Shown in pieces: positions 15,454 through 24,708 of a DNA stretch of 64,000 bases. This stretch comes from Rhizobiales bacterium SYSU XM002 (GTDB lineage Bacteria; Pseudomonadota; Alphaproteobacteria; Rhizobiales; Beijerinckiaceae). How positions within the stretch are numbered: position 1 is the stretch's first letter; each line of letters begins with the position of its first letter. The position numbers and the translations under genes are program-made. A model generated the notes under the pieces. That model was given only the letters and a program-made list of their open reading frames with translations. It did not search any database and had not been told where the DNA came from. The stretch covers positions 1 through 64,000 of the forward strand of contig VWVY01000007.1 in NCBI GenBank assembly GCA_009846685.1, written 5' to 3'.

Positions 15454-15606
15454 GACGTCCTCCCTTGCCGATGTGTCCGCGCCGCAATTTCCGCGCCCAT
15501 GCCGCCGCAGGACGGCCAAAGCGAGAGCCATCGTTCTTGAACCGGCGGCGCTGTCGATTGCAGCCTAATACGGCCTCAAGCGGCTGAGGATGCCACCGCG
15601 AACGCA

Positions 15607-15621
15607 TTCCGCACACCGGAA
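15607..15621. promoter_or_regulatory. Palindromic operator between the enoyl-CoA hydratase and dctP genes
   Basis: TTCCGCACACCGGAA; with its flanks the arms extend to CATTCCG/CGGAATG, 7 bp perfect. It is one of five sites of the same type in the window, all in divergent spacers. It probably binds one of the two IclR regulators, which is inference. Confidence 0.6.
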
Positions 15622-15781
15622 TGAATGGCTTTCACCATTTCGGGGACATCACCGAAAGATAATCTGAATTCGGACAATGGCATGTGCGGCAATTTGCACC
15701 CAAAAACCGTTGGCTTGACCGGTTCGAGGCCCCGACGTGTTCAACGTCCAATAAAGAAGCGGACGGCAGGGAGGAAAACAG
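15622..15781 (+). promoter_or_regulatory. Upstream region of the first TRAP operon
   Basis: A weak -35 TTGACC (15715-15720) stands 17 bases before TGTTCA (15738-15743). A dyad GACGT-GTTCA-ACGTC (15734-15748) covers that -10 and could be a second regulator site. GGGAGG stands just before the dctP ATG. No gene is seen in this stretch. Confidence 0.35.
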
Positions 15782-16792
15782 ATGATCGCAAACGCAAAGT
15801 GCTTGCTTGTCGCAGCGCTGGCAACCGCCAGTCTGAGCGTCGGAATTTCCGGATCTGCCAAAGCAGAGGACTGGAAGTGCTATACGTACCAGTCAGCACC
15901 GGCGAGCCCCGTGGTCAAAGGCCTCGAAAGCATGGGGGCCAAGCTCAAGGAGCTGACAAAGGGTCGCGTCAATGTGCGGTGCAATGTCGGCGGCTCACTA
16001 CCGATTGATGCCAATTCGATTGCACCGGCGATGAGCGATGGCGTGCTTGATTTCGGGTCGGTCGTGAACATTTCCGGCTACGTCCCGCTGGCGGCCATCG
16101 GCCTCCTGCCCGGCATGTTCAAGAACAACGCGGAGTTCGACGAGAAGGCCTGGCCGATCATGAAGGAGGTCATCCAGGCGGAATTCGACAAACGCGATCT
16201 ACGTGTGCTGACGATCTACCATTATCCGGCCCAGGTCATCTGGGGCGCGAAATCCGCGCCTGCCCTCAAGAGCCTCGGCGAACTGAAGGGGAAGACCCTC
16301 CGAGTTGGCAATCCCGAGGTCGGGGATTTCGCCAAGATTTTCGGCGCAATACCTGTCACGCTCCCCACGCCGGATGTGTCCTCGGCGCTCCAGCGCGGGT
16401 CGGTCGAATATGTCATCACCGCCGCAGCGGCAGGCGGTCGCCTGTGGCGCGACTTCCTCGGCTCCGGTATCCTCGATCCGGTTTTCGTGGCGACCTCCTA
16501 TGTCGTCATCAACAAGCGCCGTTGGCAGAGCCTCTCAGCCGCAGAGCAGGCGGCTTTCGAGGCCTTCGCGGTCGAGACCGGGCGCTGGATCACCCAGACA
16601 CAGGAGGCCGACGACGGGGTCGCCATCGCCCAGTTCCAGAAGGAAAACGGCTGGCAGATCACACCGGCCTCGCCCGAGACGCACGGCCAGATCGTCGCGG
16701 CGATGCGTCCGCTGCAGCAGAAGTGGGCGGACCAGCGCGGGGCCAAGGCAGTCGAGCTGCTGGCAAAACTCCGCGCTGCGGTCGGTCAGTAA
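15782..16792 (+). CDS. dctP: TRAP transporter solute-binding protein DctP (module A)
   Basis: 336-aa periplasmic receptor. The signal peptide spans about 28 residues, ending SGSAKA before EDWKC. The DctP fold is supported by LGELKGKTLRVGNPE and VEYVITAAAAGG in the usual places. It captures a carboxylate-type ligand for the DctQM permease encoded directly downstream, with which it forms an operon. BKACE follows, so a beta-keto acid or precursor is a plausible ligand. Confidence 0.88.
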   Translation: MIANAKCLLVAALATASLSVGISGSAKAEDWKCYTYQSAPASPVVKGLESMGAKLKELTKGRVNVRCNVGGSLPIDANSIAPAMSDGVLDFGSVVNISGYVPLAAIGLLPGMFKNNAEFDEKAWPIMKEVIQAEFDKRDLRVLTIYHYPAQVIWGAKSAPALKSLGELKGKTLRVGNPEVGDFAKIFGAIPVTLPTPDVSSALQRGSVEYVITAAAAGGRLWRDFLGSGILDPVFVATSYVVINKRRWQSLSAAEQAAFEAFAVETGRWITQTQEADDGVAIAQFQKENGWQITPASPETHGQIVAAMRPLQQKWADQRGAKAVELLAKLRAAVGQ

Positions 16793-16824
16793 TCAGCCGA
16801 CAGTTCATTGCCGCGGGGGACGCC

Positions 16825-17349
16825 ATGCGCGTTGTGAACCTCATCCTTGACCGGTTCATCTGGGCTGGTGTTGTCCTCGCCTGCGTAGCGCTCGCAGGAA
16901 CCAGCGTGATCATCGTTCTCGAAGTGATCCTGCGGAATCTCTTCGGCGCCACGCTCTACATGGCGGAGGAATACTCCGGTTATATGGTTCTCGCCATTTT
17001 CGCGCTCGGCGCGGCCTATGCACGCGAGAAAAACGCGCTGCTGACGGTGGACTTCCTGATCAAACGCCTCGGCAACGCCGCACGCAGGCGCGTCGAATTT
17101 GTCTACGGCGTCATCTCGCTCGGGTTTTGCCTCGCGCTGAACTGGTACGTGATCCAGCTCCTGATCAAGTCGATCCAGCGGGATATGCACGCCTCGACGG
17201 AACTTCGCACCCCACTCTGGATCCCGCAGATGCTGCTGCCGATCGGCATCACGCTCCTTTGCCTCGTGATGCTGCGGAAACTATTCAATCCGGACCCGAT
17301 CGAAGCCGGTGATCCGGCGGCGGAAATCCTCGCCCGCGAGACGGAGTAA
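16825..17349 (+). CDS. dctQ: TRAP transporter small permease DctQ (module A)
   Basis: 174 aa with four predicted membrane helices (for example IWAGVVLACVALAGTSVIIV near the N-terminus) and the DctQ motif VILRNLFGATLYMAEEYSGY. It forms the membrane complex with DctM. The start ATG is preceded by GGGGA. The same frame is open far upstream inside dctP, which I discard. It ends five bases before dctM. Confidence 0.88.
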   Translation: MRVVNLILDRFIWAGVVLACVALAGTSVIIVLEVILRNLFGATLYMAEEYSGYMVLAIFALGAAYAREKNALLTVDFLIKRLGNAARRRVEFVYGVISLGFCLALNWYVIQLLIKSIQRDMHASTELRTPLWIPQMLLPIGITLLCLVMLRKLFNPDPIEAGDPAAEILARETE

Positions 17350-17354
17350 GCAAG

Positions 17355-18647
17355 ATGTATGAGGTTTTCACCGTCTCTATCGGGCTGATCGTCTCGATCG
17401 CCCTCCTGCTCGGCGGAATCCAGATCGCGGTCGCCGTCGGCCTCGGCGGCATCCTGACCCTTGTCCTGAACGAGGGAACGAATTCGCTCAACGCCATCAG
17501 CTTCATCGTCTGGGGCAGCGTCAACAATGCCTCGCTCAGCTCGTTGCCGCTCTTCATCCTGATGGCGGAATTCATGCTCCGGTCGGGCATCAGCGATTCC
17601 TACTACACGGGTATGTCGAAGCTGATCCGCAATGTACCCGGCGGGTTGCTGCAGACGAATATCGCAAGTTGCGCGCTCTTCGCCGCCATCAGCGGCTCTT
17701 CCGTGGCGACGGCAGCGGCCATCGGCGGCGTGGCGATCCCGCGCCAGCGGGCGGACGGATACGATCTCGCGATGACCTGCGGCTCGATTTCCGCCGGCGG
17801 CACGCTCGGCATCCTCATTCCGCCCTCGATCGTGATGATCATCTACGCGACCTTCTCCGAACTCTCGGTCGCTCGCCTCTTCGCCGCCGGGCTGATCCCC
17901 GGCCTCGTCCTGACTGCGATGTTCATGCTCTACATCGCCGCGCGCTGCATCCTCGACCCGAGCCTCGCACCGAAGATGCCGCCTGCGGAACGCGGCTGGC
18001 TCTGGGCCGGCATCGTCAATGTCGCGCCGATGGTCGGCCTGATGCTCGTTATCCTCGGCAGCATCTTCCTCGGCATCGCGACGCCGACCGAGGCGGCAGG
18101 CGTCGGCGCCTTCCTCGCGGCCGTGATCGCCTGGACGATCCGGCGTCCCCCGCTCCGCGCTTTCGGTCAGGCCCTGCTGAACACGGTGCTGATCAGCGCC
18201 TCGATCATCTTCATCGTGATTGGCGCCTTCATCTTCAACTACGCCGTCCAGACCACCGGGATCACGCGTGAACTGACCAATTGGGTCGTCAGCCTCGATC
18301 TCAATGTCTACGTGTTCCTTGGCTTCATGCTGTTGTTCTATGTCGTGCTGGGTTGCCTGGTCGACTCCATCGGCATGATCGTGATGACGGTTCCCCTCCT
18401 CCTGCCGATCCTCATGGCCTACAAGATCGATCTCATCTGGTTTGGGGTCATCCTCGTGGTCGTCGTGGAACTCGGGCAGATCACGCCACCAGTCGGAATC
18501 AACCTCTATATTGTCGACCAGATGTCGAAGGCCGGCATTGCCACCGTGATCCGCGGCGTAACCCCCTATTTTGCAATCATCGGGCTCTTCCTCCTGCTGC
18601 TCGTGCTGTTCCCCGGAATGGCGACGTGGCTGCCGTCAACCATGTAA
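17355..18647 (+). CDS. dctM: TRAP transporter large permease DctM (module A)
   Basis: 430 aa with about 12 hydrophobic segments. Typical DctM signatures are SGSSVATAAAIGGVAIP, GILIPPSIVMIIYA and GQITPPVGINLYI. It is the sodium-dependent translocation subunit. GGAG in the end of dctQ serves as ribosome site. The BKACE gene follows after 73 bases. Confidence 0.92.
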   Translation: MYEVFTVSIGLIVSIALLLGGIQIAVAVGLGGILTLVLNEGTNSLNAISFIVWGSVNNASLSSLPLFILMAEFMLRSGISDSYYTGMSKLIRNVPGGLLQTNIASCALFAAISGSSVATAAAIGGVAIPRQRADGYDLAMTCGSISAGGTLGILIPPSIVMIIYATFSELSVARLFAAGLIPGLVLTAMFMLYIAARCILDPSLAPKMPPAERGWLWAGIVNVAPMVGLMLVILGSIFLGIATPTEAAGVGAFLAAVIAWTIRRPPLRAFGQALLNTVLISASIIFIVIGAFIFNYAVQTTGITRELTNWVVSLDLNVYVFLGFMLLFYVVLGCLVDSIGMIVMTVPLLLPILMAYKIDLIWFGVILVVVVELGQITPPVGINLYIVDQMSKAGIATVIRGVTPYFAIIGLFLLLLVLFPGMATWLPSTM

Positions 18648-18720
18648 GCCCAAGATCGCATCCGACTGGGGAGCGACGCCCCCCTTCGATCCAACCTGCA
18701 ATCCTGAGGAGTGACCTCAT

Positions 18721-19593
18721 ATGCCGACGATTTTGACCTGCGCGGTGACCGGAACCTTCCCGACGCGGCAGCACAACCCCGCCCTGCCTGTCACCCCGGA
18801 AGAGATCGCGGACGCCTGCCTCGGCGCAGCCAAGGCGGGCGCGGCCATTTGCCATATCCACGTTCGCGAACCTTCGACTGGTCTGCCAAGCATGAAGCTG
18901 GAATACTACCGCGAGGTCGTGCGTCGCATTCGCGAAAGCAGGAGCGATCTCATCATCAACCTGACAACAGGTGCCGGCGGCCGATACGTGCCGAGCGACG
19001 ATGACCCCGCCAAGGCCGCCCCGGCGACAACTCTGACAACCCCGGAAGCCCGCATTGCGCATGTGATCGAACTCAAGCCCGAAATCTGCACGCTCGATCT
19101 CAACACCATGTGGTTCGGCGGCGGCGCGGTGATAAACTCGCCGCGCAGCATCGCGATCATGGCCGAGGCGATCTATGCGGCAGGCGTCAAGCCGGAAATG
19201 GAGGTGTTCGATACCGGCGATATCGTCCTCGCCAACGAGTTGGTGGCGAACGGCACGCTCAAGACCCCCGGGTTCTTCCAGCTCTGCATGGGCCTGAAAT
19301 ACGGCATGCCGCCGACCCCCGAAATGATGGCCATGGCGAAGTCGATGCTGCCGGCAAACAGCGTCTGGTCTGGATTTGGTCCGGGTCCGCACGCCTTCAA
19401 GATGCTGGCGCAGGCCTATTCGCTCGGCGGCAACTGCCGCATCGGTATGGAGGACACGGTCCACATCGCGCGTGGCGAGCCGGCCCCCTCGAATGCCGCA
19501 CTTGTTGAAAAGGCCGTTCGCATCATCAAGGAACTGGGCGGCAGGCCCGCAACACCGAGCGAGGCTCGCGCCATGCTGGGGTTGGCGGGTTGA
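18721..19593 (+). CDS. BKACE-type beta-keto acid cleavage enzyme (DUF849)
   Basis: 290 aa. The family condenses a beta-keto acid with acetyl-CoA to give acetoacetate and a new acyl-CoA, using zinc. Zinc ligands H45 and H47 lie in CHIHVRE, and RIGMEDTV near the C-terminus contains the third-ligand glutamate. NLTTGAGGRYVPSDDDP is the conserved substrate loop. It comes last in the TRAP operon behind GGAGTGACC. The side-chain specificity of this member is unknown. Confidence 0.88.
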   Translation: MPTILTCAVTGTFPTRQHNPALPVTPEEIADACLGAAKAGAAICHIHVREPSTGLPSMKLEYYREVVRRIRESRSDLIINLTTGAGGRYVPSDDDPAKAAPATTLTTPEARIAHVIELKPEICTLDLNTMWFGGGAVINSPRSIAIMAEAIYAAGVKPEMEVFDTGDIVLANELVANGTLKTPGFFQLCMGLKYGMPPTPEMMAMAKSMLPANSVWSGFGPGPHAFKMLAQAYSLGGNCRIGMEDTVHIARGEPAPSNAALVEKAVRIIKELGGRPATPSEARAMLGLAG

Positions 19594-19669
19594 ACGCGAT
19601 CGGGATGACCGACGTCCGCGCCCGGCTTGCCCGGCTATTATAAAAACGAGGCCGAGAGATCGAAAATTT

Positions 19670-19710
19670 GCGCTCCGTCTGAGATGATCCGACGGGGCGC
19701 TGGCTTTTTT
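19670..19710 (+). terminator. Rho-independent terminator of the TRAP-BKACE operon
   Basis: GCGCTCCGTC (19670-19679) pairs with GACGGGGCGC (19691-19700) over 10 bp with one G-U, and a run of six T follows at 19705-19710. It is 76 bases after the BKACE stop and before the convergent tctC-type gene. Confidence 0.85.
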
Positions 19711-19752
19711 CGGACCCGGTTTGCTTACTTACTTTGCCCGGGAGCTATCCCG

Positions 19753-20760
19753 TCACTGCTGCCGGAGCCCCGCTCCATCGACGATAGTGCGTATCTTGTC
19801 GGATTCCTTGGCGAGGAAAGTCCTGAATTCATCAACAGGGCCACCGGCCGGATCGACACCGATCGATTCGTAGAACGTCCGCGTCGCGTCCGCCTTGATG
19901 TGATCGTTGGCAACCTTGCTGAGGCGTTCGAGAACAGCTGGCGGCGTGCCTGCCGGCGCGAACAGACCGTACCAGCCGAAGGCTTCAAATCCAGGCAGGT
20001 TGGCGGCGGTGGCAACGCTCGGTGTCGCCGGGAGCGCCGGCACGGTTTTGGAAGAGGTATGCGCGAGAATTTCGATCTTGCCGGCCTTTTCGAACGACAC
20101 ATACGCGCCCGAGGTATCGATCGCCAACTCGACATGCCCGCCGAGCAGGTCGTTGATCGCCTGGCTGCTCGAATTGTAGAATGCGTGGTTGAGGGAAATG
20201 CCGAGATCGCGCTCGATCATGAGCCATGCCAGATGCCCGAGCGCACCGTTGCCGAGCGTTGCGATGCTGATCTTGCCGGGGCTGGCCTTCGCCGCAGCGA
20301 CGACCGACTTGAAGTCGTTGAATTTCTCACCCTTCTTCGATGCAACGATCAGGGAAATCGTGCCGAAAAGCGCAACCGGCTCGAAGTCCTTCTGTGGATT
20401 GTAGGGCAACGATTTGAGGATGTGCTGGTTGGTCGAAATGGGCGCCGTCGAGGTGAACAGCAACGTGTAGCCATCCGGCTTCGCGCGCGCGACTGCCGTC
20501 GCGCCGATCGTGCCGGTTGCTCCCGGTCGATTTTCGATCACGACCCCTTGGCCAAGCTCTTTCGAAAGAACCTGTCCGAAGTGGCGGGCGAGAATATCCG
20601 CCGAGCCGCCGCTGCCGTAGGGAACGACCAGCGTAATGTTCTTTTCAGGCCACTTCTGGGCCAGCGCTGATCGGGGCGCGATGAAAAAGACCACCGCCGC
20701 GAGCAAGAAGGATGTCACCGCCAAGTTCGGGAACACGTTCAGGAAGTTCGACTTTTTCAT
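19753..20760 (-). CDS. Tripartite tricarboxylate transporter substrate-binding protein (Bug/TctC family)
   Basis: 335-aa periplasmic binding protein. The signal peptide ends SALA before QKWPEKNITLVVPYGSGGSAD, the Bug-family opening. VIENRPGATGTIGA and PDGYTLLFTSTAPI are further signatures. GGGGAGGA before the ATG sets the start. No permease is adjacent. The tctBA pair at 33515-35511 lacks its own receptor, so the two may work together. Confidence 0.9.
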   Translation of the reverse strand: MKKSNFLNVFPNLAVTSFLLAAVVFFIAPRSALAQKWPEKNITLVVPYGSGGSADILARHFGQVLSKELGQGVVIENRPGATGTIGATAVARAKPDGYTLLFTSTAPISTNQHILKSLPYNPQKDFEPVALFGTISLIVASKKGEKFNDFKSVVAAAKASPGKISIATLGNGALGHLAWLMIERDLGISLNHAFYNSSSQAINDLLGGHVELAIDTSGAYVSFEKAGKIEILAHTSSKTVPALPATPSVATAANLPGFEAFGWYGLFAPAGTPPAVLERLSKVANDHIKADATRTFYESIGVDPAGGPVDEFRTFLAKESDKIRTIVDGAGLRQQ

Positions 20761-20895
20761 TCATTCCTCCCCAGGAAGTGGGCTGTTTGACTTTTCGTCT
20801 CAATGTCACGATGCCCTTATTGTCGACCTGTGCCGTCCAGTTACAGGCCCGGTGACCCGGAACGTCAAGCTGGGTGGCGGCTCGCTTTTCACCCG

Positions 20896-20910
20896 TTCCG
20901 GATAGCGGAA
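20896..20910. promoter_or_regulatory. Palindromic operator, tctC/SDR spacer, site 1
   Basis: TTCCGGATAGCGGAA with perfect 5-bp arms (TTCCG/CGGAA). It lies 135 bases from the tctC start, in the same spacer as a second site. The 119-bp spacing to that site allows cooperative binding or a loop. Confidence 0.55.
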
Positions 20911-21014
20911 TTTGGCGCTCGATCGGGCTGTTGCCGTTTGGCGTTCCGCGGGGCGCCGACATTCCGAGCAGGCAGTCCGGCGAGGAAGATCGGAGGCGGA
21001 GTGAACTCCCCTCG

Positions 21015-21029
21015 TTCCGCTTAGCGGAA
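21015..21029. promoter_or_regulatory. Palindromic operator, tctC/SDR spacer, site 2
   Basis: TTCCGCTTAGCGGAA, a perfect 6-bp inverted repeat with a 3-base centre, the clearest example of the family. It is 80 bases before the SDR ATG. The remaining spacer holds no gene. Confidence 0.65.
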
Positions 21030-21109
21030 TGTATCGCCTAAGCCATTTCCATAACCTGTATCTGCTTCTTTGCTGTCCGGCAGAACAGGATTTGGGCGGG
21101 GGCACCGCG

Positions 21110-21865
21110 ATGCCGCACAGCACGACGGATTCACTTGCAGGGAAGGTCGCCTATGTCACAGGCGGATCACGCGGCGTCGGCGCGGGCGCGGTGCGGCTGC
21201 TCGCCGCTCGCGGCGCAGCCGTCATGATCGGCTTTGGCGCACACGGCGCCGAGGCGGAAGCGCTTGCCGAAGAGATCCGCTCCGTAGGTGGGCAGGCCGA
21301 AATCGCGGGGGGCGATATCCGCAAGGCGGTGACGAGCAAAACCGCGGTCGAGCGGACACTAGCGACCTATGGCCGGCTCGATATTCTGGTCACCGCGGCG
21401 GGGATCAGCCGCAGGGACACGCTAGGCGATATTTCGGAACAGGCGTATCGCGATGTCTATGACGCCAACGTCCTGGGAACGATCCTGGCAATTCAGGCTG
21501 CGGCGACGCATCTGCGCAGGCCCGGCGGGCGGATCATAACCGTGTCTTCCCGGGTTGCGATCAACCCCACGGCGGATTCGACACTTTATGCCGGTGCCAA
21601 GGCCGCCGTGATCGCCATGACGGAGGCCTTCGCCAAGGAACTCGGACCGCAAGGGATTACCGTCAATTCCGTCGCACCTGGGCTCATCGCGACCGAAAGG
21701 ATGCAGGATGTCGTCGCAACGCGCGGCGCTGATGTCGCCGCGCAGACGCCGTTGCGGCGTATCGGACTTCCCGATGATGTCGCGCGCGTTATCGCCTTTC
21801 TCGCCTCGGATGATTCAGGCTGGGTTACGGGCAGGACCTTGCGCGTCGATGGCGGGATCGTCTGA
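21110..21865 (+). CDS. SDR-family oxidoreductase (3-oxoacyl-ACP reductase-like)
   Basis: 251 aa. Rossmann motif TGGSRGVGAG near residue 19, NAG-equivalent TAAGIS, and catalytic Ser with YAGAK. The C-terminal WVTGRTLRVDGGIV is typical of FabG-like members. It reduces or oxidises a keto/hydroxy group with NAD(P)H; the substrate is not deducible. I chose the ATG matching family starts over an in-frame ATG 81 bases upstream that overlaps the operator. Confidence 0.88.
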   Translation: MPHSTTDSLAGKVAYVTGGSRGVGAGAVRLLAARGAAVMIGFGAHGAEAEALAEEIRSVGGQAEIAGGDIRKAVTSKTAVERTLATYGRLDILVTAAGISRRDTLGDISEQAYRDVYDANVLGTILAIQAAATHLRRPGGRIITVSSRVAINPTADSTLYAGAKAAVIAMTEAFAKELGPQGITVNSVAPGLIATERMQDVVATRGADVAAQTPLRRIGLPDDVARVIAFLASDDSGWVTGRTLRVDGGIV

Positions 21866-21910
21866 AATCCGGCTCGTGACCTGCGCGGTTTTTCGACCGC
21901 GCTCCGGCGC

Positions 21911-22537
21911 TCACTCACCCGTTCCTGCCAGCCAGGCATCTTCGCCGCGGTGGAATTCGCGGAGCTGTTCAGGTCGATCGTCGCCAAGAAGATCGGGGCT
22001 GACGACAGCGCCCTTCGCCATCTGCACGAGCGCCAGAAACCGGTAGGAGGGTCGCAAATTTGCGAAGACCGACCAATCGACCGGCAACGGCGCAGCCGGA
22101 TCGACCGTTCTCATTTCGTCGTGCTCGAACAACACCTGAAAGGTCAGGAGCTTCCAGACGCCGTTTTCGCGCACGACACGGGAGAAGAAGCGGCAATAGG
22201 CGTGGAAGGTCACCTCCACGCCGTTGACTGTTGCTGGACCGAAAATCTTGGCTGGACTTTCCACAGTGGCTCGGTTGCCTGCAATCCTGGCGAAGGCTGG
22301 GAAAACCCAGTGCTTTCCGCCCCGCACGCCGGTCATCCGCTGCCGCGTCGCCTCGACATAGGCCTCGCCGCCATAGCCGTCGTACCAAGTGGTCCGGACA
22401 TAGGCGTTGTCGTGAAAACACGCGCGCATGATGTCGAAATGCCGCTGATCCCGTGCGAAGCGCTCGCGCTTGACCAGTTCGAAAATCTCCTCGCGCGTCA
22501 GGAAGTCTTCGAGGCGCTTGTTCTGATCGATCTGCAT
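21911..22537 (-). CDS. SnoaL/NTF2-like protein, hypothetical
   Basis: 208 aa. The core, from TREEIFELVKRERFARDQRHFD through FHAYCRFFSRVVRENGVWKL, resembles the SnoaL_4 cone fold of small isomerases and of dioxygenase beta-subunit relatives. No catalytic residues can be assigned. A GTG nine bases upstream is in frame; I prefer the ATG. It lies downstream of, and co-directional with, the methyltransferase gene. Confidence 0.6.
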   Translation of the reverse strand: MQIDQNKRLEDFLTREEIFELVKRERFARDQRHFDIMRACFHDNAYVRTTWYDGYGGEAYVEATRQRMTGVRGGKHWVFPAFARIAGNRATVESPAKIFGPATVNGVEVTFHAYCRFFSRVVRENGVWKLLTFQVLFEHDEMRTVDPAAPLPVDWSVFANLRPSYRFLALVQMAKGAVVSPDLLGDDRPEQLREFHRGEDAWLAGTGE

Positions 22538-22599
22538 GGTTCTCACTCGTCTCGGGGAAAACGGGTAGCTTCGAGAAATTTGGGGACGGCCAGCGGCTG

Positions 22600-23457
22600 T
22601 TACCGGGGCTTGATGCCGAAGCCCAGATTGATGCGGGCAGGAAAAACGCCTCGATTGTCGGTCACATAGCCGGACAAAGCGGCGAGCGCAGCGGCCTCGG
22701 CTTCGGCGCGGTGCCGTTCGGGAACGGCGTGGAGCGCCCGCCGCACGGCGGCCCCGCCCTTCTTCTGCGCTTCCCAGTACGCAGCGAAATCCGGCACGAC
22801 GATGCTCGTGTCGTAGGCTTGAATCCGGACATCGGAAAATCCCGCCTGCCGGAGCTGCGCCTCAAGGGCGACCGGCGAGGCCAGACCGAAAGGCCCTCGC
22901 TCCGTCAGCGGTCGGGGGTTCTCGTGAAAGCGCGCCATCGCCGTAACCGGCGCAGCCAGATACGGATTGTGGTCGGTGTCGCCGTGCATGGCGGCGGCGA
23001 GCCGCCCGCCCGGTCTGAGCACACGCAACGATTCTGCGAAAGCGCCCGCGGCGCTGGTAAAATGCGGATAGGCATAGCGTGAAATGATGGCATCGAAGGA
23101 ATGGTCCGGGAAATCCAGTTTCTCTCCGTCCATTTCGTAAAATTCAGCATTGCCGATGCCGCGCTGCGCGGCCACCACGCGCGCCGCCTCCACCATCGAC
23201 GGCGCGAAATCGATCCCGACGATCCTGCCGGAAGGGCCGACATAGGGCAACGCTTCCAGCGCGGGACTGCCAGCCCCCGTGCCGACATCGAGCACGCTTT
23301 CGCCCGGCGCGAGATCCGCCAGCCTGAACACCTGTTCGGCAGCAAGCCGTGCCAGGTCCTCAAGCGGACCGCCCCGGCCCATCAACGCGAGATAGCCCTT
23401 GCCGGCCTCGTGCCATTCGGCCCTGCGGATCGCGCGATACTCTTCGTCGGACAGCAT
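22600..23457 (-). CDS. Class I SAM-dependent methyltransferase
   Basis: 285 aa. Motif I VLDVGTGAGS near residue 56, then GIDFAPSMVEAARV, the acidic loop and ISRYAYPHF, then LRPGGRLAAAM. The layout is UbiE/Coq5-like with a small-molecule methyl acceptor. GGAG stands 11 bases before the ATG. It is divergent from the second IclR gene, with a palindrome between them. Confidence 0.82.
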   Translation of the reverse strand: MLSDEEYRAIRRAEWHEAGKGYLALMGRGGPLEDLARLAAEQVFRLADLAPGESVLDVGTGAGSPALEALPYVGPSGRIVGIDFAPSMVEAARVVAAQRGIGNAEFYEMDGEKLDFPDHSFDAIISRYAYPHFTSAAGAFAESLRVLRPGGRLAAAMHGDTDHNPYLAAPVTAMARFHENPRPLTERGPFGLASPVALEAQLRQAGFSDVRIQAYDTSIVVPDFAAYWEAQKKGGAAVRRALHAVPERHRAEAEAAALAALSGYVTDNRGVFPARINLGFGIKPR

Positions 23458-23570
23458 GATCGATCTGCTCCGGTTCCGGCCAAATTGCGCGCCCGCGGGT
23501 GCCGAAACCGGCTGCGGACATCGTCATGGAACAGCATCTTCACCGAAGTCGCGCCGGAAATTTCGGGAAA

Positions 23571-23585
23571 TTCCGCATTCTGGAA
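23571..23585. promoter_or_regulatory. Palindromic operator between the methyltransferase and second IclR genes
   Basis: TTCCGCATTCTGGAA with ATTCC/GGAAT arms, one mismatch from the shared pattern. Its place in the IclR gene's own divergent spacer hints that this IclR protein could be the binder. Confidence 0.5.
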
Positions 23586-23739
23586 TGCATGAATGCCGGC
23601 ACCGGAGCGATGATGCCAAGACATCGAGACATCTGCACCGGGACAAACCGACTGATTGACATTTCCGACCCGTCGCGTATCGCCTTTTTCAGGCAGAAGA
23701 GGTGGTCTTTCGGTGCCACTGTCGCCTGAAGGATGATGA

Positions 23740-24531
23740 ATGCCCCCGATTTCAGGCAAGAGGAATGGCGACGGCATCCAGGCTGTCGTGCTCGCCCTCA
23801 GCATGCTGGAATTCATCGCGCATAGCTCGCGTGCCGTCGGGGTCACAGAACTCGCGAAAGTGTTCGGAACAACGAAGAGCCGCATCCACCGGCATCTGCA
23901 GACCCTGGTCGGCGCGGGCTACCTTGTCCATGAGGCCGAAACCGAGCGCTATCGGGTCAGCGCCCGTCTTGTAGCAATGGGGCAGGTCGTCAGCGAAGGA
24001 CACGAACTGATGACCATCGCCCGCCCGGCGATGCGGGAACTGCGCGACAGGATGGGACATTCGGTCGCACTGTCGGTTCCAGAAAACAATTGCATGCGCA
24101 TCATCGGCACCATGCCCGGCACTTCGAATGTCGAAATGGGGGTCAAACCGGGTTCGGTTCTGCTGATGCATGCCACGGCGCAGGGCAAGATCGCGCTCGC
24201 ATTCGGCGACGAGAGTTACGCCAAGGCCCTTGAGGGGCATCCGCTGGAACAGCTGACGCCGGAAACCGTGACCGAGCCGGCCGAACTGACAGCCGATGTG
24301 CGGGATGTCCGTACCAAGGGCTGGGCAACGGCCTACAATCAGGCGCTGCTGGGGCTCAATGCGGTCGCCGCACCGATTTTCGACGCCTTGGGCCAGTTTG
24401 CCGGTGCGATCGCGGTCGTCGATTCCATCCAGTTCATTCCTGCCGAACCGGGCGAGGAACTGATCGCGGCCGTCCGTGCCGCCGCGCGCAAGATTTCCGC
24501 CGATCTCGGCTATCGGCCGACGACCGCCTGA
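23740..24531 (+). CDS. IclR-family transcriptional regulator (module B)
   Basis: 263 aa. N-terminal helix-turn-helix (VGVTELAKVFGTTKSRIHRHLQTLVGAGYL) and C-terminal effector domain (LLMHATAQGKIALAFGD, then YNQALLGLNAVAAPIFDALG). It stands directly upstream of the second TRAP operon, which it probably controls. GGATGA precedes the ATG. It shares the domain plan of the module A regulator but is clearly a different protein. Confidence 0.9.
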   Translation: MPPISGKRNGDGIQAVVLALSMLEFIAHSSRAVGVTELAKVFGTTKSRIHRHLQTLVGAGYLVHEAETERYRVSARLVAMGQVVSEGHELMTIARPAMRELRDRMGHSVALSVPENNCMRIIGTMPGTSNVEMGVKPGSVLLMHATAQGKIALAFGDESYAKALEGHPLEQLTPETVTEPAELTADVRDVRTKGWATAYNQALLGLNAVAAPIFDALGQFAGAIAVVDSIQFIPAEPGEELIAAVRAAARKISADLGYRPTTA

Positions 24532-24625
24532 GACTTCCGAGAATCCGTGTTCTGTGCGCAGCAGCCCACCACAGGGCGGCAGTCACCGCGATTATTTGCC
24601 GCCCGGCGACATGTCGCACGGGCTC

Positions 24626-24654
24626 TTGACCTTTGATCGAACCAATGGTGTATT
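24626..24654 (+). promoter_or_regulatory. Sigma-70-type promoter of the module B TRAP operon
   Basis: TTGACC (24626-24631) and TGTATT (24649-24654) stand 17 bases apart, close to consensus. The dctP ATG is 55 bases further on. The AT-rich segment contrasts with the GC-rich surroundings. Confidence 0.6.
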
Positions 24655-24664
24655 TCAAATATAA

Positions 24665-24677
24665 GGAACAATGTTTC
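24665..24677. promoter_or_regulatory. Candidate operator at the module B TRAP promoter
   Basis: GGAACAATGTTTC is a near-palindrome (GGAACA/TGTTTC, one mismatch) just downstream of the -10, where a bound regulator would block transcription. The adjacent IclR protein is the obvious candidate. The motif differs from the TTCCGC family. Confidence 0.4.
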
Positions 24678-24708
24678 GTATAACAGAACAATCAAAGGGA
24701 AACGCACC